DNA of 64,000 nucleotides from Flavonifractor sp. An100 (lineage in GTDB: Bacteria; Bacillota; Clostridia; Oscillospirales; Oscillospiraceae), in contig NZ_NFMA01000013.1 of NCBI RefSeq assembly GCF_002161175.1, forward strand, positions 23,132 to 87,131, given 5' to 3'. The notes beneath the pieces were generated by a model. The model was not told where the DNA came from. It made no database searches and was given only the letters and a program-made list of their open reading frames with translations. A program made the translations under genes and the position numbers. The stretch's first letter is position 1. The number at the start of each line of letters is the position of its first letter. Shown in pieces: positions 1-8,037 of this stretch.

Positions 1-879
1 CTGGGTCACGCCGGTGGACAGGTCCACCTGGAGGGCCTGGGTGGCAAAGTAGATCATGTCGGTGACTGATAGATCGGTCTTCACGTACTCATTGAAAATG
101 GAGACAAACTCCGTCACCTTGGCCACCGAGTTCCAGGAGACCACCTTCTTGGCCAGCTGCATCAGCACCTGGCGCTGCATCTCTCCCCGCTGCACATCGG
201 TGTACCACTGGTTGGCCAGGTAATTGGGGCTGTCCTTGTTGTCATGGCGGTAGCGCACCACCTCCATGGCCTCCTGGCCGCTGAGGGTCTGGGTGCCCTT
301 GGAGAAGTGGATATGTAGGTTTTGGATGGGGTCGTCGTAGTTCATGTCCAGGGGGATGTCCACCTCTACGCCATCCAGCTCGTCCACCAGGGCGATGAAC
401 CCCTTCAGGTCCACCAGGATGTAGTAGTCGATGGGGATGCCAAAGGTGTGCTCGATCTCCTCCTTGAGCACATCGGCCCCCGCTCCATAGAAGGCCCCGT
501 TGATTTTGGGCTGCTTCCGCCAGGTGCGCTCCACCGCTGTGTCCCGAGGGATAGAGATCATACCCACCTTTTTGTTGGGCACGTCGTAGCTGACCACAAT
601 GATGCTGTCGGTGTTGCCGCTGTCCACGTCCTTGCCCAGCAGGACGAAGTTGTATACCCCCTCCCGGCGCTCACGCACCGGCTCCTCCTCCACCTGGCTG
701 GTGTCGCCGGTGGGCAGCGCGGTGCCTGTGTTTCCGGGGTCGGAGGTCTGGGGGATGGGTGGGGGCTTAATGAACATCTGATAGGCCACGAACCCCGCCA
801 CGATCACGGCGGAGAGGACCACCGCAAACTTATAAAAGGCCCAAAACAGCCGGGCGGGCAGGGGCTTTTTCCGCCGCAT
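1..879 (-). CDS. LCP (LytR-CpsA-Psr) family cell-wall glycopolymer ligase, C-terminus cut by window edge
   Basis: LCP enzymes transfer lipid-linked glycopolymers such as teichoic acid or capsule onto peptidoglycan at the outer membrane face. The visible 293 residues show a basic N-terminus, one membrane segment at about residues 12-35, a Pro-rich linker, then the LCP core. Core motifs are LLGKDVDSGNTDSIIVVSY, ISIPRDTAV with the catalytic Arg-Asp region, KINGAFYGAGAD, and later VVRYRHDNKDSPN. ATG at 879 has GGAGGG about 7 nt upstream. The frame stays open upstream, with an in-frame CTG at 990 preceded by GGGAGGG and a TTG at 1011, so a roughly 37-residue Arg/Pro-rich cytosolic extension is possible. 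The last part of the protein lies outside the window. The family call is firm; the physiological glycopolymer cannot be told. Confidence 0.9.
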   Translation of the reverse strand, partial: MRRKKPLPARLFWAFYKFAVVLSAVIVAGFVAYQMFIKPPPIPQTSDPGNTGTALPTGDTSQVEEEPVRERREGVYNFVLLGKDVDSGNTDSIIVVSYDVPNKKVGMISIPRDTAVERTWRKQPKINGAFYGAGADVLKEEIEHTFGIPIDYYILVDLKGFIALVDELDGVEVDIPLDMNYDDPIQNLHIHFSKGTQTLSGQEAMEVVRYRHDNKDSPNYLANQWYTDVQRGEMQRQVLMQLAKKVVSWNSVAKVTEFVSIFNEYVKTDLSVTDMIYFATQALQVDLSTGVTQ

Positions 880-1021
880 TCCCTTGCCCTCCGGCCTGGG
901 GGGCGGAGCGGAGCGGCTGGTGCGTCTGGAGGGCGGCGCTGGTTCTTGCCGGCTTCCCCGGCGGGATACGCTGATATATTTCTGTTCCAGTGCTGGTCCC
1001 TCCCTGTGCAAATTCCTTTCT

Positions 1022-1050
1022 AGTATACCTGTATCTGTTCTATTCGGCAA
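1022..1050 (-). promoter_or_regulatory. Sigma-A-type promoter for the LCP gene
   Basis: On the minus strand TTGCCG (1045-1050) and TATACT (1022-1027) are separated by exactly 17 nt. Transcription would start near 1015. That leaves a leader of about 25 nt to the CTG at 990 or about 135 nt to the ATG at 879. Confidence 0.6.
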
Positions 1051-1076
1051 GAGGCGGGAAAATTTTTCATAAAAAA

Positions 1077-2492
1077 TTAAAGGTTGCCCCCATCGATGGC
1101 CCCTTCCACCATCTTCCACACCGCCTGGACACTCAGGCCGTCGCAGCGGTACTCCACGGTGACGCCGTTGGGGAAGAGAACGCCGAAGTCAAAGGCCAGA
1201 CCGCCGGTGTCCTTTTCCTTGCCCCGGGCCTCCACCACCGACTGGGACATGTCCTGGGCCCGGAACACCGGGAAGTTCACGCTCTCCCGGTACGCCTCTG
1301 GCACATGTTCAGACCAGGGGATGGAGTATCGGCGCAGGTCATATTCCTCTGTGTGCTCCACGTCCACCGTCTGGGGCAGCTGCCCGTCCTCCGGGCAGCG
1401 CACCAGCACCTCCACGTCGTCGTACCCCCGGCTCCACCGCACCCAGAGGGTGTCATAGTTTCCCTCCTGGTAGGACCGCCGGCCGTAGAAGCCGCCGTAG
1501 CCCGCCGGTTCCGACTGGGGCAGGTAGGGGGCAAAGGCCGCTTCCCCCAGAGCCTGCCGGAGGGAGGCAAACTCCCGCTCCTCCCAGGCCGGGATATCCC
1601 CGTTGGTGAGCAGCCCATCCAGATGGAGTCCTTCTCCCTCCAGGGCATAGCCCACCAGCAGGGCGTTGAGCATCCGGGCGCCCCCCGCCGCTAAATCAGT
1701 CTGTCCGTCATACTCTGAGCCGAAGGGGCTGTCGGTGTTCTCAAAGCGCACCCCCACGTCCCCGGCTAAAAACTCGCTGCCGCACACATGCTCGGTTTCC
1801 TCGTCTCCGTCCTGGTCGTAGCTCTCGGCCCAGGCGGTGACGGCCACGCCGCCCACCTCATTGGTCTGGCGGCCGGGCTCCAGCAGACAGTTAGGGGGCA
1901 GGTGGTCGGGGGAGAGGGTGAGGGTAAAGGAGGCCCCGCTGGGGTGTTCCCCCCAGATGTGGAGCCAGAACAGCTGTCCCTCTCCGTCGTAGGTGGCCCG
2001 GCCGGTGAGAACGTAGTCCTCCCAGCCCAGAACCTCCATCCAGTCCCGCTCCTCCCCCTTGGGGGAGCTGTTTTCCTCCTGGCGGGAGGTAAAGATACTC
2101 TGAATCTCCTCCTGCCCCAGCTCCACATCATAGGAGCCGTCCGGAAAGGCAATGGAGGCTGCAAGATCCATGGAGGCGGATTTGTCCGCATAATGAATCT
2201 CCGGGGGCATGACCAGGTAGTCCTTGGTGATCTCCTCCTGTTCCGCTGGATTTCCCTGGCCGCTTCCCGCCACAGTCCCCGGATTGGGGGAAGGGCCGGA
2301 GGGTGTGGCCAGCCCCAGGGACGGGACCAGCCGCCACAGCCCGAGGATGATTGCGCAGCAGGCCGCAGCCGCCGCCCAGGCCCGCCAGGGCCTGGGCCCC
2401 CGGGAGGACCTCCCGGGCTCCAATTCCAGCAGTCGGTCCATCAGCTGGGGGGATGGGGCCTGCCGGTTCATATACTGTCGGTATCCATTCAT
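1077..2492 (-). CDS. Membrane-anchored anti-sigma factor-like protein, partner of the upstream ECF sigma factor
   Basis: This 471-residue protein has a short cytosolic N-terminus (residues 1-37), a single membrane helix at about 38-57 rich in Ala and Cys, a Pro/Gly linker, and an extracytoplasmic region of about 400 residues. I do not recognise a named domain in the outer part. Its start codon overlaps the sigma-factor stop in an ATGA arrangement, the usual sign of translational coupling in sigma/anti-sigma pairs. By position and topology it most likely holds the sigma factor at the membrane and releases it on an envelope signal. The cytosolic segment is short for a zinc-binding anti-sigma domain and shows no HxxxCxxC motif. 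The function is inferred from context rather than from a diagnostic motif. Confidence 0.7.
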   Translation of the reverse strand: MNGYRQYMNRQAPSPQLMDRLLELEPGRSSRGPRPWRAWAAAAACCAIILGLWRLVPSLGLATPSGPSPNPGTVAGSGQGNPAEQEEITKDYLVMPPEIHYADKSASMDLAASIAFPDGSYDVELGQEEIQSIFTSRQEENSSPKGEERDWMEVLGWEDYVLTGRATYDGEGQLFWLHIWGEHPSGASFTLTLSPDHLPPNCLLEPGRQTNEVGGVAVTAWAESYDQDGDEETEHVCGSEFLAGDVGVRFENTDSPFGSEYDGQTDLAAGGARMLNALLVGYALEGEGLHLDGLLTNGDIPAWEEREFASLRQALGEAAFAPYLPQSEPAGYGGFYGRRSYQEGNYDTLWVRWSRGYDDVEVLVRCPEDGQLPQTVDVEHTEEYDLRRYSIPWSEHVPEAYRESVNFPVFRAQDMSQSVVEARGKEKDTGGLAFDFGVLFPNGVTVEYRCDGLSVQAVWKMVEGAIDGGNL

Positions 2493-2962
2493 GTCGATTC
2501 TCCTTCCAGCAATCGTTTCAGTCTGGAACGGGCCCGGACAAGACGGGAGCGCACCGTCCCCGGCCGCTGGCCGGTGAGGCGGGCGATCTCCCGGGTGGAG
2601 TACCCCTGGTAATAATAGAGGTGGATTACCGCCCGGTCGGCGGGCGGCAGGGCAAAGAGCTCCTCCAGCTCTGCCCGCTCCTGGGGGTCCGCCGCGGGAA
2701 GGGTGTCGGGTAGGGGGCCCACCCGCCGCCAGGCCAGGCGCAGCCGGCTCTTACAGCCGTTGACCAGTACCCGGGTCAGCCAGGCTCCCGGCTTTTCCAA
2801 ATTGTCCGGCGCCTTTTCCAAAAAGGTGAGAAAGGCGTCCTGCACCGCGTCCTCCGCCTCCTGGGGATTCCCCAGAATGGCCAGAGCGGTGCGATAGAGG
2901 CTTGGGGTATGCTGTGTGACCAGATTTTCCCAATCCACCGGCCGGCTGGATTGCTGAGCCAT
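2489..2962 (-). CDS. ECF-type RNA polymerase sigma factor (sigma-70 family)
   Basis: A 157-residue two-domain sigma factor. Region 2 carries the LGNPQEAEDAVQDAFLTF signature and region 4 has PPADRAVIHLYYYQGYSTRE followed by the helix-turn-helix GQRPGTVRSRLVRARSRLK. The length matches ECF factors, which lack regions 1 and 3. The ATG at 2962 is preceded by AAAGGAGGTGG at ideal distance; upstream in-frame codons have no comparable site. It is followed, with a 4-nt overlap, by a single-pass membrane protein that is the likely anti-sigma factor. An ECF-like CGTCTAA element lies about 25 bp upstream of the start, suggesting autoregulation. The regulon cannot be inferred here. Confidence 0.92.
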   Translation of the reverse strand: MAQQSSRPVDWENLVTQHTPSLYRTALAILGNPQEAEDAVQDAFLTFLEKAPDNLEKPGAWLTRVLVNGCKSRLRLAWRRVGPLPDTLPAADPQERAELEELFALPPADRAVIHLYYYQGYSTREIARLTGQRPGTVRSRLVRARSRLKRLLEGEST

Positions 2963-2984
2963 AGGGCCACCTCCTTTCACCCCA

Positions 2985-2991
2985 TTAGACG
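2985..2991 (-). promoter_or_regulatory. Possible ECF-type -10 element of the sigma operon
   Basis: The minus strand reads CGTCTAA just upstream of the sigma-factor Shine-Dalgarno. CGTC-type -10 elements are typical of ECF-dependent, often autoregulated, promoters. The matching -35 is not convincing (an A-rich tract lies about 15 nt upstream), so this is tentative. Confidence 0.35.
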
Positions 2992-3031
2992 TGTGAGGGA
3001 GCGTTTTTGCTGCACAGAAAGGAAAATTTTT

Positions 3032-3067
3032 TAAAAAAAACGGCCGCCCCGAAAAGAGGCGGCCGTT
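3032..3067 (-). terminator. Intrinsic terminator of the FMN-dependent dehydrogenase gene
   Basis: A stem AACGGCCGCC / GGCGGCCGTT at 3039-3067 is followed on the minus strand by a run of eight or more T residues (A run at 3032-3040). Confidence 0.85.
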
Positions 3068-3093
3068 CCGGCACAAAACCAATATGTATGGAA

Positions 3094-4107
3094 TTAGAAA
3101 ATCAGATCCCGGCTGATCTGGCTCAGGCTGTGGACCCCGCACATGGCCATGGTGTCCGCCAGCTCCCCGCGGAGCTTGTCGGTCAGCACCTTCACGCCCT
3201 CGGCTCCGCCGCCGTAGACGGCGTTCACATAGGGCCGGGCCAGAATACAGGCGTCGGCACCCAAAGCCAGGGCCTTGCACACATCCACACCGGAGCGGAT
3301 GCCTCCGTCCACCAGAATGGTCATCTTACCCTTCACCGCGTCGGCGATGGCAGGGAGGACGGCGGCGGTGGCGGGCACTCCGTCCTGCACCCGGCCGCCG
3401 TGGTTGGACACCACGATGCCGGCAGCTCCCGCCTCCAGGGCCTTTTTCGCCCCGGCCACGGTCATGATGCCCTTGATGATGAAGGGCACCCCGGCGTAGT
3501 CAATGATCTCCCGGAGCTCCTCCACCGTCTTGGAGCCGGCGGGAGGGGTCAGGCCCTTCAGGAAGGGCAAACCGGCGGCGTCAATATCCATGGCAAACAC
3601 CTTGGCGCCGGAGGCCTTGGCGGCGTCCAGCTTGGCAAATACGGTGTCCCGGTCCCAGGGCTTCACTGTGGGAATGCCCTTGCCCCCGTTCTGGCCGATG
3701 GCCTTGGAGGCTGCGTCAAAGACGGTGCGGTCGGTGCCGTCCCCGGTAAAGGCGGCGATGCCAGCCTGAACACAGGCGGGGACCAGGATCGCGTTGTACT
3801 CCGAGTCGGTAAACTTGTACCCGTAGTGGAGCTTCACCGCTCCCACGGGTCCGGCAAAGACGGGCAGGTCGTAGGTCTCGCCGAAGAAGGTGTAGTGGGT
3901 GTCCACCGGCACATTCTCGGTGATGGTGTCCATGTTCAGGCACACCTCCTGCCAGGCGTCGTAATTGCGGATGGCCACGGTGCCGCTGCCCTTGGCGCCG
4001 GGACCGGGCATGGTGTTTTTGCAGGCCCGGCCATTGCACACCGGGCAGGCTTTACAATAGGGGCCGATGCAGCCCCGGGCTTGTTCCAAAACTTCCTGAT
4101 AGGTCAT
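3094..4107 (-). CDS. FMN-dependent alpha-hydroxy-acid oxidising protein (lactate oxidase/dehydrogenase-like)
   Basis: A 337-residue TIM-barrel flavoprotein of the 2-hydroxyacid dehydrogenase family, which oxidises substrates such as L-lactate using FMN. Seen are the FMN/active-site segment VVSNHGGRVQDGVPATAAVL with the conserved His-Gly-Gly-Arg and ILVDGGIRSGVDVCKALALG near the C-terminus. The N-terminus is Cys-rich (GCIGPYCKACPVCNGRACKN, four to five cysteines), as in the anaerobe-type members annotated as alpha-hydroxy-acid oxidising proteins, and could bind a metal or cluster. It stands alone, with its own terminator and a start preceded by GAGGAGG. The substrate and electron acceptor cannot be assigned from sequence. 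Confidence 0.85.
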   Translation of the reverse strand: MTYQEVLEQARGCIGPYCKACPVCNGRACKNTMPGPGAKGSGTVAIRNYDAWQEVCLNMDTITENVPVDTHYTFFGETYDLPVFAGPVGAVKLHYGYKFTDSEYNAILVPACVQAGIAAFTGDGTDRTVFDAASKAIGQNGGKGIPTVKPWDRDTVFAKLDAAKASGAKVFAMDIDAAGLPFLKGLTPPAGSKTVEELREIIDYAGVPFIIKGIMTVAGAKKALEAGAAGIVVSNHGGRVQDGVPATAAVLPAIADAVKGKMTILVDGGIRSGVDVCKALALGADACILARPYVNAVYGGGAEGVKVLTDKLRGELADTMAMCGVHSLSQISRDLIF

Positions 4108-4172
4108 GGGGAACTCCTCCTCTCAATTCTTTCCCATCATACCGCCCCCGGCACCGTTCGTCAAGGGCGAGG

Positions 4173-4208
4173 AAAAACGCGCCGCCCGTTTTCCTCCGGG
4201 CAGCGCGT
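4173..4208 (-). terminator. Intrinsic terminator downstream of the Na/Pi symporter gene
   Basis: Stem ACGCGCYGCCCG / CGGGCRGCGCGT at 4177-4208 followed on the minus strand by TTTTT. It lies between the symporter stop and the next start. Confidence 0.8.
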
Positions 4209-4232
4209 CTATGGGGCATCTGATGGGTTTTC

Positions 4233-5924
4233 TTACAGGTGGCTCTGGGACTTGGTCAGCTCCTGGGCGATGTTCAGCACGTGGTCGCCAATTCGCTCAA
4301 AGTCGGTGAGCAGCTCAGAGTAGAGGATACAGGACTCCTGATCGCAGTCCCCGGTGCGCATCCGATCCAGCTGGTTGCGGCGGTACTGGGCGGTCATGTC
4401 GTCGATGCGCTGCTCCAGCTGAGCCACATCGGCCAGCCAGACCATCTCTCCGGCCCGGTGGTGGAGCAGGGCGGAGATGGCCTCCAGACAGATGTCCCGC
4501 ATGGCGACGATCTCACCCTGGGCCGTCTCGGAGAAGGCAATATTTTTGCTCACCAGCAGGCGGGTATAGCCGGCCAGGTTGTCGGCGTGGTCGCCGATTC
4601 GCTCAATGTTGCCGGAAATGGTGAAGTAGCTGCTCACGGTAGCCGAGCCCTGCTCGTTGGTCTCGATGGAAATGAGGTGGGAGACATAGCGGGAGATCTC
4701 CCGGTTGAGGAAGTCAATATACTCCTCCCGCTCCTCAATCTCCTGTAGCTGGTCGGTATCCCGGGCCAGCACTGCGTGGAAGCTGTCGGCCACGTTGTCC
4801 CGGGCCATGGAGAGCATGCGGTTGAGCTCATTGCGCAGCTGGTCGATGACGATGGCGGACACACCCAGGCCGCCCTCCTTGCCGGAGGCGGAGACGGGGG
4901 TCAAATAGGCCAGCTTCATCTGCTGCTCGTCGCTCTCCTCCTGAGGCAGCTCGGGCAAGATGCGCACGGCCAGCTTGGCCAGGTAATTGCCCAGGGGGAG
5001 CAGGATGATGGTGGTAATAATATTGAAGCTGGTGTGGGTCAGGGCGATCTGGCCGGCGGGAGTGCCGGGCATGAGGGCGTGGATGGACTGGCCCAGTCCG
5101 CCGGGCAGGATGAGGGAGCCGTCAATGATATGGGCAATGGGGAAGAGGATAAAGAGGGTGGTGAAAATAATGGTGCCGATGACGTTGAACATCAGGTGGA
5201 TGATGGTGGTCCGCTTGGCGTTGCGGTTGGTGCCGATGGCGGCCAAAACGGCGGTGATACAGGTACCGATATTCTGACCGAAGAGGACGAACACCGCGCT
5301 GGACAGCTGGATGATTCCGCTGTTGGCCAGGGCCTGGAGGATACCCACCGAGGCGGAGGAGGACTGGATGACGGCAGTAAAGCCGGTGCCGGCCAGAATG
5401 CCCAGAATGGGGTTGGAGAAGGTGGACATGAGGCTGATAAAGCCCTCGGACTCCCGCAGGGGGGACATGGCGGCGCTCATCATATCCATACCGATGAAGA
5501 GCACGCCCAGACCGGCCAAAATCTGGCCGATGTGCTGTAGCTTGGGTTCTTTTACAAAGACCATCAGCACCACGCCCAGGAAGGCGAACATGGGAGCCAG
5601 CTCACCCACGTCCAGGGCGATGAGCAGACCGGTGACGGTGGTACCGATGTTGGCGCCCATGATGATCCAAACGGCCTGGTTCAGGGTCATCATGCCTGCG
5701 TTGACGAAGCCAACCACCATGACGGTGGTGGCGGAGGAGGACTGAATGACTGCGGTAATAAGGGCACCCACCAGCACGCCCAAAAAGCGGTTGGCGGTCA
5801 GCCGCTCCAAAATCTGTTTCATGCGGCTGCCTGCGGCGGCCTCCAGACCGGAGCTCATCATCTGCATCCCGTGCAAAAACAGGGCTAGTCCGCCCAGCAG
5901 GGATAGGATATCTGTGATTCCCAT
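4233..5924 (-). CDS. Na+/phosphate cotransporter family protein (NptA/YjbB type) with C-terminal PhoU-like domain
   Basis: A 563-residue integral membrane protein. The two inverted Na/Pi repeats each carry the QSSSA signature (VIQSSSATTVMVVGF at about residues 60-75 and VIQSSSASVGILQAL at about 185-200) in a bundle of about eight helices. Residues from about 340 form a hydrophilic helical PhoU-like domain (NRMLSMARDNVADSFHAV, ERIGDHADNLAGY, ERIGDHVLNIAQ). The family couples sodium to phosphate or related anions; the PhoU part is thought to regulate transport. A strong promoter and a 145-nt leader precede it. It is a single-gene transcript ending in its own hairpin. Whether it imports or exports phosphate is not visible. 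Confidence 0.93.
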   Translation of the reverse strand: MGITDILSLLGGLALFLHGMQMMSSGLEAAAGSRMKQILERLTANRFLGVLVGALITAVIQSSSATTVMVVGFVNAGMMTLNQAVWIIMGANIGTTVTGLLIALDVGELAPMFAFLGVVLMVFVKEPKLQHIGQILAGLGVLFIGMDMMSAAMSPLRESEGFISLMSTFSNPILGILAGTGFTAVIQSSSASVGILQALANSGIIQLSSAVFVLFGQNIGTCITAVLAAIGTNRNAKRTTIIHLMFNVIGTIIFTTLFILFPIAHIIDGSLILPGGLGQSIHALMPGTPAGQIALTHTSFNIITTIILLPLGNYLAKLAVRILPELPQEESDEQQMKLAYLTPVSASGKEGGLGVSAIVIDQLRNELNRMLSMARDNVADSFHAVLARDTDQLQEIEEREEYIDFLNREISRYVSHLISIETNEQGSATVSSYFTISGNIERIGDHADNLAGYTRLLVSKNIAFSETAQGEIVAMRDICLEAISALLHHRAGEMVWLADVAQLEQRIDDMTAQYRRNQLDRMRTGDCDQESCILYSELLTDFERIGDHVLNIAQELTKSQSHL

Positions 5925-6070
5925 TTCGTTTTCGTTCCTTCCTTGCGGCCAAGAAAAAAGACACAGCCCGCACCTACCTGGTCCAAGTTATGTCCTGTCT
6001 TACAGAGCGGCGGTCCTTCCCACGGCCCGCCATTGGCCGCCATTCCTTTTTATGATTCTCAAATGTTCCC
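5925..6070 (-). other. Structured 5' leader of the Na/Pi symporter mRNA, possible cis-regulatory RNA
   Basis: From the predicted start near 6070 the transcript runs about 145 nt to the start codon. It holds GC-rich complementary segments (GGCGGCC near the 5' end, GGACCGCCG in the middle). A weak stem follows, AAGACA pairing with TGTCTT at about 5955-6002, ending in six T residues about 25 nt before the ATG. That layout could act as an attenuator. I do not recognise a named riboswitch class. Confidence 0.35.
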
Positions 6071-6076
6071 AGTATT

Positions 6077-6105
6077 ATTATAGGGGCTGAGGGGAACTGC
6101 GTCAA
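6077..6105 (-). promoter_or_regulatory. Sigma-A promoter of the Na/Pi symporter gene
   Basis: Minus-strand TTGACG (6100-6105), 17-nt spacer, consensus TATAAT (6077-6082). Confidence 0.8.
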
Positions 6106-6151
6106 CAGATTTTACGAGGATTTAACATTTCCATAACACCCCGGGCAAACA

Positions 6152-6183
6152 AAGGGGGCGGGAGCTTACCGCTCCCGCCCCTT
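6152..6183 (-). terminator. Terminator hairpin of the ABC-F gene
   Basis: Stem AAGGGGCGGGAGC / GCTCCCGCCCCTT with one bulged G. On the minus strand it is followed by TTTGTTTG. It separates the ABC-F gene from the symporter promoter. Confidence 0.7.
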
Positions 6184-6193
6184 GTACCAGGCG

Positions 6194-7792
6194 TCAGGCC
6201 TGTTCCTTCTGGCTTTCCAGATATTCGTCATAGGTGGTCTTACGGTCGATGAGCTTCCCGTCGGCGGTAAAGTCAAAGACCCGGTTACACACCGTTTGGA
6301 TGAGCTGATGGTCGTGGGAGGCCACCAGCACGTTGCACTTCACCGCCTCCAGGCCCTTGTTGAGGGCGGCGATGGACTCCAGATCCAGGTGGTTGGTGGG
6401 CTGGTCCAGCATGAGGACATTGGCACCGGAGAGCATCATCCGGGAGAGCATACACCGCACCTTCTCGCCGCCGGAGAGCACCTTCACCGGCTTATACACC
6501 TCGTCCCCGGAGAAGAGCATCCGGCCCAGGAAGCCCCGCAGGTACTGCTCCTGGGGATCGGAGGAATACTGGCGCAGCCACTGCACCAGGTTGTCGTCGT
6601 TGTCCTGGAAGTAGGGGGTGTTGTCCTTGGGGAAGTAGGAGAAGGTGGCAGTCTGGCCCCACTTCACCGTGCCCTCGTCGGGCTCCATCTCCCCGGCCAA
6701 AATTTTAAACAGGGCGGTGTGGGCATTCTCGTTGTCGCCCACGAAGGCGATCTTGTCCCCGTGGCCCACAATAAAGGACACCTTGTCCAGCACCTTTACC
6801 CCGTCAATGGTCTTGCTCACGTCGGTGACAAAGAGGATGTCCTTGCCCACCTCCCGGTCGGGGGTGAAGCCCACCCAGGGATAGCGGCGGGAGGAGGCGG
6901 GCATCTCCTCCACGGTGAGCTTATCCAGCAGCTTGCGGCGGGCGGTGGCCTGCTTGGACTTGGACTTGTTGGCGGAGAAGCGGGAGATAAAGTCCTGCAA
7001 CTCCTTGATCTTCTCCTCGTTGCGCTTGTTCTGGTTCTTGATCAGCTGCTGCACCAACTGGGAGGACTCGTACCAGAAGTCGTAGTTGCCCACGTACATC
7101 TTGATCTTGCCGTAGTCGATGTCCACGATGTGAGTACACACGGTGTTGAGGAAGTGGCGGTCATGGCTGACCACGATGACGGTGCCCTCAAAGTCCAGCA
7201 AAAAGTCCTCCAGCCAGTTCACCGCGTCGATGTCCAGGTTGTTGGTGGGCTCGTCCATCATCAGAAGGTCGGGGTTGCCGAACAGCGCCTGGGCCAGGAG
7301 CACCTTCACCTTCAGGCGGGCGTCCAGGGTGGCCATGTCGTTGTAGTGCAGCTCTGTGCCAATGCCCAGGCCCTGGAGGATGCGGCTGGCGTCGGACTCC
7401 GCCTCCCAGCCTCCCAGCTCGGCAAACTCCTCCTCCAGCTGGCAGGCCCGCATTCCGTCCTCGTCGGTCATCTCCTCCTTGGCGTAGAGGGCCTCCTTCT
7501 CCTTGCCGATGTCGTACAGGCGCTGGTTGCCCATGATGACCGTGTCCATCACGTTATAGGCGTCGTAGGCGTTCTGGTCCTGCTTGAGCACGGACATGCG
7601 GATGTTGGGCAGGATGGACACCTCACCGGAGGTGGAGTCCAGCTCCCCGGAGAGGATTTTCAGGAAAGTGGACTTGCCCGCTCCGTTGGCGCCGATGATG
7701 CCGTAGCAGTTGCCCCGGAGGAACTGCAGGTCCACGTGGGAAAACAGCGGGGTGCCGCTGTAATTGAGGCTCAGGTCGGTGACAGTGATCAT
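6194..7792 (-). CDS. ABC-F family ATPase (YbiT/YkpA type ribosome-associated factor)
   Basis: A 532-residue protein with two nucleotide-binding domains and no membrane segments. ABC-F proteins bind the ribosomal E site and modulate translation; some confer antibiotic resistance. NBD1 has Walker A GANGAGKST (about residues 36-44) and Walker B LLMMDEPTNNLD, but its signature is degenerate (LDARLKVKV). The linker is at about residues 245-300. NBD2 has a canonical LSGGEKVRCML signature and LMLDQPTNHLD, but its Walker A reads GDNENAHTA and lacks the Lys-Ser/Thr. Only one of the two composite ATP sites is therefore canonical. The motif TFSYFPKDN is typical of the YbiT/YkpA branch, which argues for a housekeeping role over drug resistance. 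Confidence 0.92.
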   Translation of the reverse strand: MITVTDLSLNYSGTPLFSHVDLQFLRGNCYGIIGANGAGKSTFLKILSGELDSTSGEVSILPNIRMSVLKQDQNAYDAYNVMDTVIMGNQRLYDIGKEKEALYAKEEMTDEDGMRACQLEEEFAELGGWEAESDASRILQGLGIGTELHYNDMATLDARLKVKVLLAQALFGNPDLLMMDEPTNNLDIDAVNWLEDFLLDFEGTVIVVSHDRHFLNTVCTHIVDIDYGKIKMYVGNYDFWYESSQLVQQLIKNQNKRNEEKIKELQDFISRFSANKSKSKQATARRKLLDKLTVEEMPASSRRYPWVGFTPDREVGKDILFVTDVSKTIDGVKVLDKVSFIVGHGDKIAFVGDNENAHTALFKILAGEMEPDEGTVKWGQTATFSYFPKDNTPYFQDNDDNLVQWLRQYSSDPQEQYLRGFLGRMLFSGDEVYKPVKVLSGGEKVRCMLSRMMLSGANVLMLDQPTNHLDLESIAALNKGLEAVKCNVLVASHDHQLIQTVCNRVFDFTADGKLIDRKTTYDEYLESQKEQA

Positions 7793-7852
7793 AGACTTGC
7801 TCTTGCTCCTTTTTCCGTTTCAAATCAGTTTTCCAGTCATTTTATCATAGGC

Positions 7853-7890
7853 AACAAAAAAAAGACAGGTTTTTTTGAAAAAAACCTGCC
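7853..7890 (-). terminator. Terminator downstream of the stalk-domain protein gene
   Basis: Minus strand: GGCAGGTTTTTTTC pairs with GAAAAAAACCTGTC-like sequence, then nine or more T. Stem at 7864-7890, A-run on the plus strand at 7853-7863. The stalk gene stop lies about 150 bp upstream and the intervening 7891-8037 shows no gene. Confidence 0.65.
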
Positions 7891-8037
7891 CGTTTTTCTC
7901 CCCTTTTCCAGGCCGTTCTCCGTGATGTTTCCGGTGCTTCCCCAGCTCGGTCCTCTTTCGTTGCCCAGCCGCTCAATGGCCGGGGCCGCCTCCATGGGCA
8001 GCCCCGGCCTGAGGAGCTGTCTGTCCTTGTCCCAGGG

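Noticed and set aside
2963..3280. An N-terminal extension of the sigma-factor gene upstream to 3280
   Set aside because: It crosses a terminator and the promoter region; the ATG at 2962 has a near-perfect Shine-Dalgarno and gives a family-length protein.
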